A stretch of 64,000 nt of DNA from Dinghuibacter sp964544695 (GTDB lineage Bacteria; Bacteroidota; Bacteroidia; Chitinophagales; Chitinophagaceae): assembly GCA_964544695.1 (NCBI GenBank), contig CAZJDB010000052.1, forward strand, positions 24,913 to 88,912, given 5' to 3'. The position numbers and the translations under genes are program-made. Position 1 is the first letter of the stretch. Each line of letters opens with the position of its first letter. This document shows positions 34,390 to 41,088 of this stretch, piece after piece. Below the pieces are notes generated by a model, which saw nothing but the letters and a program-made list of their open reading frames with translations, was not told where the DNA came from and searched no databases.

Positions 34390-35529
34390 TCACAGCACCC
34401 CCTTCGTCGTCGGCAGGTGGTTGCTGAGCGGATCGCGGGCCACCGCCATCCGTATCGCCCGGGCCAGCGCCTTGAAAATGGCCTCGATCTTATGGTGCTC
34501 ATTCTCACCGCGGCATTGCACATTCAGGTTGCAACGCGCCCCGTCCGAAAAGGACTTGAAAAAATGAAAAAACATCTCCGTGGGCATCTCGCCGATCTTT
34601 TCCCGGTGGAACTCGACATCCCACACGATCCAGGACCTGCCCCCGAAGTCGATCAGCACCCGCGCATCCGCGTCGTCCATGGGCAGGGCGAACCCATACC
34701 GTTCCATCCCCCTTTTATCGCTCAGGGCCAGGGCAAAGGCCTCCCCCAAAGCAATCCCCGTATCCTCTATCGTATGATGCTCGTCGATGTGGAGATCCCC
34801 CTTCACGGCTATGGACAGGTCCAGCTTTCCGTGACGCGCGATCTGGTCGAGCATGTGGTCGAAAAACCCGATACCGGTATTTATTTCGGTTTGCCCGCTA
34901 CCATCCATATTCAGCGTAACGGATATTTTTGTTTCCGCGGTATTGCGTGCGTGAACCACTTTGCGTAGCCCCAATTTGAAGAAGGTATAAATATCTTTCC
35001 AATGCGGCGTCTCCAGGATAACCGTTTCGCGCAACCGCTTGGCGTTCGCGCTGATCTCGCCCGCGCCCAGGGAAGGGTCGTTGTTCAACCAGATCGCCTT
35101 GCAGCCCAGGTTCGCCGCCAGCTCCACGTCGGTAATGCGATCCCCGATGACATAGGAATTGGCCAGGTCGTAGGCGGGGTTATTGATATAGGCGTTCAGC
35201 ATCCCCGTTCGGGGTTTCCTCGTTGGCGCGTTTTCCGAGGCGTGGGTGCCATCAATGTGTACTGCGGAAAAGCGGATGCCTTCCCCTTCCAGCGTCCTCA
35301 TGATAAAGTCCTGAACGGGTTGAAAATCCTTTACGGGGAAAGAGGGCGTCCCCAACCCATCCTGGTTGGTCACCATCACCAGTTCGTAATCGAACTCCCG
35401 GGCGATGCGGCCCATCCATTCAAAAACATGGGGATAGAAGACCAGCTTGTCGAATGAATCGATCTGGTAGGAAGGGGGGACCTCGTTGATCAGGGTGCCG
35501 TCCCGGTCTATGAACAAAAGGCGCTTCAT
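34390..35529 (-). CDS. hisB: Bifunctional histidinol-phosphatase / imidazoleglycerol-phosphate dehydratase
   Basis: 379 aa. N-terminal HAD phosphatase (about 1-165: LLFIDRDGTLI, MVTNQDGLG, RKPRTGML, VIGDRITDVELA) fused to a C-terminal IGPD domain (about 190-379) with the two metal motifs DEHHTIED and NEHHKIEA. The region matching the zinc loop of E. coli HisB-N (Cys-x-His-x5-Cys-x-Cys) reads VHIDGTHASENAPTRKP and has no cysteine, so the phosphatase domain probably lacks structural zinc. Its start overlaps the cytochrome gene by 4 bp. Steps 7 and 9 (enzymatic) of the pathway. Confidence 0.97.
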   Translation of the reverse strand: MKRLLFIDRDGTLINEVPPSYQIDSFDKLVFYPHVFEWMGRIAREFDYELVMVTNQDGLGTPSFPVKDFQPVQDFIMRTLEGEGIRFSAVHIDGTHASENAPTRKPRTGMLNAYINNPAYDLANSYVIGDRITDVELAANLGCKAIWLNNDPSLGAGEISANAKRLRETVILETPHWKDIYTFFKLGLRKVVHARNTAETKISVTLNMDGSGQTEINTGIGFFDHMLDQIARHGKLDLSIAVKGDLHIDEHHTIEDTGIALGEAFALALSDKRGMERYGFALPMDDADARVLIDFGGRSWIVWDVEFHREKIGEMPTEMFFHFFKSFSDGARCNLNVQCRGENEHHKIEAIFKALARAIRMAVARDPLSNHLPTTKGVL

Positions 35530-35927
35530 TTCACCTTGTCCTTTACGCGGATCGCCTTGACCTCTGCCGCGGTGACAGCCGTCGCGGAGTTTCCGAAACT
35601 ATGCCGCACATAGGTCAGTACGTCGGCGATGTCCTGATCGCTCAACGTGGTATGCGGAGGCATGATGTTGTGGTATTCATTGTCGTCGATGGTCAGGGGA
35701 GTCTTCATCCCTTCCATCACGATTCGGATGAGCGCCGTTTTATCTCCCAATACATAGGTGGTCTTGATGAGGGGAGGGTTCATGTTCATGACCCCGCTGC
35801 CATCCACCTGGTGGCACGTCAGGCATTGCACCTGGTACAACTTCTTGCCCCTCGCGATGGAGGCGGTGAGGCCGTCCTGGAGGGCGGCGCCCGCGACCAG
35901 GAGTGTTGCGATGATGATTAGCTTCAT
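35526..35927 (-). CDS. c-type cytochrome embedded in the his operon
   Basis: 133 aa. Signal peptide MKLIIIATLLVAGAALQDG, haem attachment motif CLTCH (in YQVQCLTCHQVDG), and a likely axial Met in HNIMPPHTTLSDQDIADVLTYVR. This is a small monohaem class I cytochrome as used in Bacteroidota electron chains or fused to sugar dehydrogenases. Its position between hisC and hisB, with a 4-bp overlap into hisB, means it is cotranscribed and coupled with histidine genes. No dedicated redox partner is adjacent, so its role is unknown. Confidence 0.92.
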   Translation of the reverse strand: MKLIIIATLLVAGAALQDGLTASIARGKKLYQVQCLTCHQVDGSGVMNMNPPLIKTTYVLGDKTALIRIVMEGMKTPLTIDDNEYHNIMPPHTTLSDQDIADVLTYVRHSFGNSATAVTAAEVKAIRVKDKVK

Positions 35928-35963
35928 GATTCAAAATTAAACGATTCGTCTGAGGCGATGATA

Positions 35964-37016
35964 CTAACCTTGAAATGAGTGCATCGCCTCTATCAGCGCA
36001 CGGTTCTCCGGAGGCGTCCCCACCGTGATCCTCAGGCACCCTTCGCACAACATCACCCGGCTTCGGTCGCGGACAATGATACCCTTGTTAACTAAAAATT
36101 CATATATCCCATGGGGATCGGTCGTCTGGACCAACAGGAAGTTCGCATCGCTGGGATACACACGCCGAACCACCGGCAGCCCGACAAGCGCCTCCGCCAA
36201 AGATTCGCGCTCGCGGACGGTTTCCCGGATCCATTCATTGACCTGCTCCACATTTCCCAGGGCTGTTAGCGCCAGTTCCTGGGAAGCCTGGTTGATATTA
36301 TAGGGAGGCTTGATCTTGTTCATCACCCCCACGATGACCGTGGAGCTGAACGCCATCCCCACCCGTAGCGCCGCCAGGCCCCAAGCTTTGGATAAGGTTT
36401 GCATCACTACGAGGTTGGGATATTCGGTCAGTTCCTGAATGAAGCTCCGGTGCCGGGAATAATTGATGTAGGCCTCGTCGATCACCACGATACCAGGAAA
36501 ATTATTGAGCACCGCCTCGATATCTCTCCGCTCCAATGCATTTCCCGTGGGGTTGTTGGGCGAACACAGGAAGATCAGCTTCGTATGCTCATCCACCGCG
36601 GCTCCCAGGGCGTCCAGGTCTAATTGGAAACCCGCGGTCAGGGGTACCTTTCTCAACGTTACGTCATTGATGTGCGCACTGACCTCGTACATCCCATAGG
36701 TCGGCGGACATATAATCACATTATCCACACCCGGGCGGCAAAAGGCGCGGTACACGATGTCGATGACCTCGTCGCTTCCGTTCCCCAGGAAGATATGGTG
36801 CACGGGCACCCCTTTTATCTCCGAAATACGCTCCTTCAGTTTCGCCTGGAGAGGATCGGGGTAACGGTTATACGCCTCCGGCAAAGGGGACCCGAATGAA
36901 TTTTCGTTGGCGTCCAGGAAAATGCGCGCGTCCCCCTTGAATTCGTCGCGCGCAGACGAATAGGGGATCAGGTTTTTGATGTTGTCGCGCAGCAGCGCGT
37001 TTATGTTGAATTGCAT
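35964..37016 (-). CDS. hisC: Histidinol-phosphate aminotransferase
   Basis: 350 aa fold-type I PLP enzyme. PLP lysine in QTLSKAWGLAALRVGMA, Asp in VVIDEAYINYS, substrate blocks FLDANENSFGSPLPEAYNRYPDPL, SPNNPTGN and LRITVGTPPEN. Standard length. Nine bases separate it from hisD. Confidence 0.97.
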   Translation of the reverse strand: MQFNINALLRDNIKNLIPYSSARDEFKGDARIFLDANENSFGSPLPEAYNRYPDPLQAKLKERISEIKGVPVHHIFLGNGSDEVIDIVYRAFCRPGVDNVIICPPTYGMYEVSAHINDVTLRKVPLTAGFQLDLDALGAAVDEHTKLIFLCSPNNPTGNALERRDIEAVLNNFPGIVVIDEAYINYSRHRSFIQELTEYPNLVVMQTLSKAWGLAALRVGMAFSSTVIVGVMNKIKPPYNINQASQELALTALGNVEQVNEWIRETVRERESLAEALVGLPVVRRVYPSDANFLLVQTTDPHGIYEFLVNKGIIVRDRSRVMLCEGCLRITVGTPPENRALIEAMHSFQG

Positions 37017-37025
37017 AACTTAATT

Positions 37026-38402
37026 TTATTCTGCGCCACCGGTGCCACGGGCACCGCTTGTGGCGGCTCCGCCGCCGCCGGGCGTTGGACTACCGCCGGG
37101 GGCCGCGCCGCTTGTGGGACCGCCGGGCGCGGACAGCCGCACAGCCACGGCGCGCGCGTGGCCCAAAAGGCCTTCGGCTTCCGCGAGGGTGATCACGGTG
37201 GGGCCAAGATTTTTCAGGCCCCCGGGGGTCAGTTGTTGAAACGTAATTTTCTTTACAAAGCTATCCACACTCACCCCACTGTAGGCGCGGGCATACCCAT
37301 TCGTGGGCAGTGTGTGATTGGTGCCGCTGGCATAATCTCCGACGCTTTCGGGGGAATAATGGCCGAGGAAAACCGAACCCGCGTTCACGACCCGTGAAGC
37401 CAAAAACTCCGCGTCCGCGCAGGCGATGATGAGGTGCTCGGGGGCGTAGGCATTGACCAATTCAAAAGCCTCGTCCATGCCGCCCATCACGACGATCCGG
37501 CTATGCACCAACGCCGCGGCGGCCAAATCCTTGCGCGGCAGGGCGCTCAGTTGTACCTGTACTTCGTTCATCACCTCGCCCGCCAGCGTTTCGCTGGTCG
37601 TGACCAGGAGGACCTGGCTATCGGTCCCGTGTTCGGCCTGGCTCAGGAGGTCGGCCGCCACAAAGCGGGGGATGGCCGAATCGTCGGCAAGCACGCAGAC
37701 CTCGCTGGGCCCCGCGGGCATGTCGATGGCGACTCCGTTTTGCTGGACCAGTTGCTTGGCGCAGGTCACGTATTGATTGCCGGGACCGAAAATTTTGTAG
37801 ACGCGGGGAATGCTTTCGGTTCCGAATGCCATGGCCCCGATCGCCTGTACCCCGCCCACGCGGAAGACCGAAGTGATGCCAACCGCGCGGGCTGCGTATA
37901 GGATGGCAGGATGAAGGTTTCCCGAGGGATCGGGCGGAGAACACAAAATGATTTCGCGGCACCCCGCGAGCCTGGCGGGGATGCCCAGCATCAACAACGT
38001 CGAAAACAAAGGTGCCGTCCCTCCGGGAATATATAAACCTACGCGTTCGATCCCAACCGACTTCCGCCAGCAACGCACCCCCGGCATGGTTTCCACCACG
38101 TTCACCCGGTCCAACTGCTGTTCATGAAAAGCCGTGATATTGGCACGGGCGAGGTCTATTGCCGCGGCCAGTTCCGCAGGTACGCGGGCGGCGCCTTCGG
38201 CGATTTCTTCCGGGGGCAGCACCAAACGCGCGATCCGCGCCCCGTCGAAGCGTTCGGTGAGGCGCAGGACGGCCGCGTCGCCGAAATCGCGCACTTCCGA
38301 CAGCACCTCCGCGACTTTGGTCCGGAGGGCAGCCTCGTCCGCAGAGGGGCGGCGGAGCACCTGGGACCATTCTTCGCGGGTGGGATGAAACAACAACTGC
38401 AT
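37026..38402 (-). CDS. hisD: Histidinol dehydrogenase with low-complexity C-terminal tail
   Basis: 458 aa; the family is usually about 425-435. Core blocks are intact: VGLYIPGGTAPLFST, FGPGNQYVT, MPAGPSEVCVLAD, LLSQAEHGTDSQ, NAYAPEHLI and the zinc/active-site region HYSPESVGDYASGTNHTLPT. After AVRLSAPGG the protein ends in about 30 residues made of Gly, Ala, Pro, Ser and Thr (GGSPTPGGGGAATSG), encoded by GC-rich repeats containing CCGCTTGTGG twice 54 bp apart. The tail is not part of the known fold and is probably dispensable. Overlaps hisG by 1 bp. Confidence 0.97.
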   Translation of the reverse strand: MQLLFHPTREEWSQVLRRPSADEAALRTKVAEVLSEVRDFGDAAVLRLTERFDGARIARLVLPPEEIAEGAARVPAELAAAIDLARANITAFHEQQLDRVNVVETMPGVRCWRKSVGIERVGLYIPGGTAPLFSTLLMLGIPARLAGCREIILCSPPDPSGNLHPAILYAARAVGITSVFRVGGVQAIGAMAFGTESIPRVYKIFGPGNQYVTCAKQLVQQNGVAIDMPAGPSEVCVLADDSAIPRFVAADLLSQAEHGTDSQVLLVTTSETLAGEVMNEVQVQLSALPRKDLAAAALVHSRIVVMGGMDEAFELVNAYAPEHLIIACADAEFLASRVVNAGSVFLGHYSPESVGDYASGTNHTLPTNGYARAYSGVSVDSFVKKITFQQLTPGGLKNLGPTVITLAEAEGLLGHARAVAVRLSAPGGPTSGAAPGGSPTPGGGGAATSGARGTGGAE

Positions 38403-39265
38403 CAGACGATCATTTTTTCGATGGGGACCACCAGAATGCCCTGTGCGCCTGCCGCCTTCAGCTTTTCAATGATCTCCCAAAATTGGTTTTCGCTTAAGAC
38501 GCTGTGCACCGAGCTCCAGCCTTCCACCGCCAGGGGAAGGACCGTGGGGCTCTTCATTCCGGGCAGGAGCCCGATGATCTCCTCCAGACGGTCATTGGGC
38601 GCGTTCATCAGCACATACTTATTATTGCCGGCCTTCTTCACTGCCTGGATGCGGAACAGCAGCTTGTTCAGGATGTCCATCCGCTGTGCATCCAAGGCGC
38701 CATTCCGGACCAGCACCGCCTGGGAATATAAAATGGGCTGGACCTCCACCAGTCCATTCATAAACAGGGTGCTTCCGCTGCTCACGAGGTCGCAAATGGC
38801 ATCCGCCAGCCCGATACCTGGCGCGATCTCGACCGAGCCGCTGATTTCGTGGATGTCGGCTTTCACCCCGTGTTCCTTCAGGAACTTGTCCAACAAAACG
38901 GGATAGGTCGTCGCAATCCGCTTCCCCTCCAGGCAAGCGGGGCCGGGATACTCTTCTCCCCGGCGCACTGCCACCGACAGGCGGCACTTGCCGAAGCCCA
39001 GCTTCTCCACGACCTCGACGCTCCGGTTCTTTTCATACACCACATTTTCACCCACCATGCCCACGTCGGCCACGGCGTCTTCCACGTATTGGGGGATGTC
39101 GTCGTCGCGCAGGAAGAAAACCTCCAGGGGGAAATTGCTGGCTTCGGTCTTGAGCATTTTCACCCCGTTGGATACGTCGATGCCGCACTCCTTGAGGAGT
39201 TTCATCGAATCGTCGTGGAGGCGACCGGATTTTTGAATGGCGATTCTGAGTTTGGCGTCTGGCAT
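38402..39265 (-). CDS. hisG: ATP phosphoribosyltransferase, long form
   Basis: 287 aa from ATG 39265 (MPDAKLRIAIQKSGRLHDDS). Catalytic domains with VADVGMVGEN and the PRPP-binding region DLVSSGSTLFMNGL, followed by the C-terminal ACT-like regulatory domain (about 215-287, ending LVVPIEKMIV) that makes this the long, histidine-feedback-inhibited form independent of HisZ. First gene of the operon; the ATG is at the end of the T-run of the attenuator. Confidence 0.97.
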   Translation of the reverse strand: MPDAKLRIAIQKSGRLHDDSMKLLKECGIDVSNGVKMLKTEASNFPLEVFFLRDDDIPQYVEDAVADVGMVGENVVYEKNRSVEVVEKLGFGKCRLSVAVRRGEEYPGPACLEGKRIATTYPVLLDKFLKEHGVKADIHEISGSVEIAPGIGLADAICDLVSSGSTLFMNGLVEVQPILYSQAVLVRNGALDAQRMDILNKLLFRIQAVKKAGNNKYVLMNAPNDRLEEIIGLLPGMKSPTVLPLAVEGWSSVHSVLSENQFWEIIEKLKAAGAQGILVVPIEKMIV

Positions 39266-39297
39266 AAAAAAATAAGGTCCGCCGATTGGGCGAACCT
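39266..39297 (-). terminator. his attenuator terminator
   Basis: Reverse strand stem AGGTTCGCC / GGCGGACCT (39297-39289 with 39283-39275; 9 bp with one G-U) and a loop of five, followed by TATTTTTTT running into the hisG ATG. The 5' arm plus one loop base (GGTTCGCCC, 39296-39288) pairs with GGGTGAACT (39335-39327) around the leader stop codon. Confidence 0.9.
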
Positions 39298-39329
39298 CAG
39301 TATTGTTTAGAGCACACAAAACCGTCAGT

Positions 39330-39380
39330 TCACCCTTGAGGGAGAAAATGATGGTGATGGATGTGTGCGAAAATATTCAT
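39330..39380 (-). CDS. hisL: his operon leader peptide rich in histidine
   Basis: 16-aa open frame MNIFAHIHHHHFLPQG on the reverse strand; five of 16 residues are His, four consecutive (CAT CAC CAT CAT). The stop codon TGA sits in GGGTGAACT, which can pair over 9 bp (two G-U) with the 5' arm of the downstream terminator, giving an antiterminator. A further helix GCACACA (39368-39362) with TGTGTGC (39318-39312) spans the His codons. Low charged tRNA-His should stall the ribosome, free the segment and let transcription into hisG continue. Mechanism inferred from sequence. Confidence 0.88.
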   Translation of the reverse strand: MNIFAHIHHHHFLPQG

Positions 39381-39384
39381 GCCG

Positions 39385-39417
39385 CGAAACTAACTAAATT
39401 TCTTTGCATCTTCCAAA
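39385..39417 (-). promoter_or_regulatory. Candidate his operon promoter
   Basis: TTTG, 21-nt spacer, TAGTTTCG (one mismatch to TAnnTTTG) on the reverse strand, overlapping the last codons of the aldolase gene. The box ends 4 nt before the hisL ATG, predicting a leaderless leader transcript. Confidence 0.5.
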
Positions 39418-40046
39418 AATTTTGCCAGCCCAATGTCCGTCAACGGATGCTTCAGCAGGCCTAGAATGGATTCCAGGGGCGAGGTGACGACGTCGGCACC
39501 CGCTTCAGCGCACTTGACGATGTGCAGCGAACTGCGGATCGAAGCGGCCAGGACCTGGGTCTTGTAGCCATACGTCCGGTAAATCTGGACGATCTCGTCG
39601 ATCAGTTGGACCCCGTCCCAGTTGCTGTCGTCGATGCGCCCGATGAAGGGAGACACATATTTGGCGCCTGCCTTGGCAGCCAGTATGGCCTGACCCGCGG
39701 AGAATACAAGGGTACAGTTTGTTGCGATGCCGTTATCGGTGAACCAGCGGATGGCCTTCACCCCGTCCTTGATCATAGGGACTTTTACGATGATATTGGG
39801 GCGAATGGCGTGCAGCTTTTTCCCTTCCTCTACAATTTCATTGAAGGTGGTGGAGATGACTTCGGCGCTGACGTCTCCGTTTTTGACGATGTCGCAGATG
39901 GTCGCGTAGTGCTTGGTTACGGCTTCTTGTCCTTTGATCCCTTCTTTAGCCATGAGGGAAGGGTTGGTGGTTACCCCGTCGAGAATGCCGAGTTCGTTTG
40001 CTTCTTTGATTTGGTCCAGGTTGGCCGTATCGATGAAGAATTTCAT
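39390..40046 (-). CDS. fsa: Transaldolase / fructose-6-phosphate aldolase-like protein
   Basis: 218 aa from ATG 40046 (MKFFIDTANLDQIKEANELG). Schiff-base lysine in NIIVKVPMIKDG, plus DGVTTNPSLMAKEG and SPFIGRIDDSNWDG. The short length fits the FSA/TalC subfamily; whether it works as a transaldolase or F6P aldolase cannot be settled from sequence. The longer open frame upstream runs through the SRP RNA gene and is not coding. It has its own promoter. Confidence 0.93.
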   Translation of the reverse strand: MKFFIDTANLDQIKEANELGILDGVTTNPSLMAKEGIKGQEAVTKHYATICDIVKNGDVSAEVISTTFNEIVEEGKKLHAIRPNIIVKVPMIKDGVKAIRWFTDNGIATNCTLVFSAGQAILAAKAGAKYVSPFIGRIDDSNWDGVQLIDEIVQIYRTYGYKTQVLAASIRSSLHIVKCAEAGADVVTSPLESILGLLKHPLTDIGLAKFLEDAKKFS

Positions 40047-40072
40047 AATTATTTGGTGTTTATGGTGGGCCG

Positions 40073-40104
40073 TAAAGGTAAGAAAAGGCTCACGGGAGGG
40101 CAAA
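40073..40104 (-). promoter_or_regulatory. Promoter of the transaldolase/FSA gene
   Basis: Reverse strand TTTG, 20-nt spacer, TACCTTTA. The -33 TTTG lies in the T-run that terminates the SRP RNA, so the two elements share bases. Confidence 0.55.
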
Positions 40105-40110
40105 AAAAAT

Positions 40111-40205
40111 GGCAAGTTACTTATATCGCACCGCTGCGACCGCCTACCCTTGCTGCCTTCCGGCCCTGGGGGAGTTCGACAGGAGCTGGTCGTATAAGAC
40201 TTGCC
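40111..40205 (-). ncRNA. ffs: Signal recognition particle RNA, bacterial small type (4.5S)
   Basis: On the reverse strand the ends GGCAAGT and ACTTGCC pair, and the apical part carries the conserved SRP core AGGGCCGGAAGGCAGCAAGG with GGAA tetraloop and the asymmetric loop bound by Ffh. Length is about 95 nt. Immediately after the 3' end is ATTTTTTTTG, a T-run for termination. A full promoter lies just upstream. Exact ends may differ by a few bases. Confidence 0.93.
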
Positions 40206-40209
40206 ACGG

Positions 40210-40241
40210 CAAAGATAGGGGAATTGCCGACAACCGGCAAA
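40210..40241 (-). promoter_or_regulatory. Promoter of the SRP RNA gene
   Basis: Reverse strand TTTG, 20-nt spacer, TATCTTTG, matching both halves of the Bacteroidota consensus. It ends 5 nt before the predicted RNA 5' end, a useful calibration of the box-to-start distance in this genome. Confidence 0.75.
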
Positions 40242-40246
40242 AAGGT

Positions 40247-41053
40247 CTAGGGGCTGACAAATTTCACCGCCCCGGAGTTGTCCCATTGGGTCTGATAGGT
40301 AATGGGCCCTGTTTGGGTGACCGAACCGGAATACGTTTTTCCAAGCCAGGTTATGCTCAATTGAACAGGAACACCCAGTGTAAGGGGAGTCAAAATCAAA
40401 TCGGCGGACAAGGGTGCGGGCACATCATAAGAATAAGCAAAGGGGAAGCTTCCCAGGTAAACGCTGTCCGAAAAGGAAAACGTATAGCTGTTGGTACCTG
40501 TAGAAGTGGAATACACAAAAATGCTGGACCCTCCTCCCAAATAGGTTTTAACCGAGGTCGAGATGAGCTGGATATCATATAAAGTATCCAGGGATCCTAG
40601 AGTCAATCCATAACCCACGGACGGGCTGATCAACAGGGTGTCTGTTGGGTTCATGAACTGATAGGGAAACAACGTATCCGTACCGACCGTCACGGAAACC
40701 ACATCCGTATGCCCAAGCAATTTTCCGGTCAGTGAATCGAAAAAGGAAGCGGAGATCGCATAAATTCCCGAATGACCGAAAGTCATGTATCCTTCCCCGT
40801 TTACCATGGTAGGGGACAAGTACAAGGCAGGATCGGATGGGGTCACCGTCCACTTATAAATATGGTTCGTAGGGGGTTGTGCCCATTCCAGGCTATCCCT
40901 GAGTGCAGTCGAGTCGCGGATGTAAAAGGCCTCGTGGATCCGGAGATTCTGGTCGTACCAGACACCCAGATAGTCGACACTCCCCGGCTGCGCGTTTTTC
41001 CGGCAGGAAAACAACATAAAAAGAACACCCAAAATAAAAATCGCCTTGCGCAT
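40247..41053 (-). CDS. Lipoprotein of unknown function
   Basis: 268 aa. Signal peptide and lipobox MRKAIFILGVLFMLFSC followed by RKNAQPG. The mature part is beta-rich and Ser/Thr/Tyr-rich, with an early PKD/Ig-like pattern (WTVTPSDPALYLSPTMVNGEGYMTFGHSGIYAI, quoted in part only: GIYAISASFFD) and a second half with alternating hydrophobic strands. Probably a surface-exposed outer-membrane lipoprotein; no family recognised. The gene ends only 4 bp before the SRP RNA promoter. Confidence 0.75.
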   Translation of the reverse strand: MRKAIFILGVLFMLFSCRKNAQPGSVDYLGVWYDQNLRIHEAFYIRDSTALRDSLEWAQPPTNHIYKWTVTPSDPALYLSPTMVNGEGYMTFGHSGIYAISASFFDSLTGKLLGHTDVVSVTVGTDTLFPYQFMNPTDTLLISPSVGYGLTLGSLDTLYDIQLISTSVKTYLGGGSSIFVYSTSTGTNSYTFSFSDSVYLGSFPFAYSYDVPAPLSADLILTPLTLGVPVQLSITWLGKTYSGSVTQTGPITYQTQWDNSGAVKFVSP

Positions 41054-41088
41054 ATTGAACCAGATACGAGGGACAAAAGGAACGTTGC

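Noticed and set aside
34296..34523. Longer open frame reaching the trp leader peptide from inside hisB
   Set aside because: It is out of frame with hisB and lacks protein features; only the last 22 codons after the promoter are proposed as trpL.
39266..39319. TTG-initiated extension of hisG
   Set aside because: It would translate across the attenuator hairpin; HisG family members start at MPDAKLRIAIQ-like sequence.
40047..40286. N-terminal extension of the transaldolase frame
   Set aside because: It runs through the SRP RNA and its terminator; the family starts at MKFFIDTANL.
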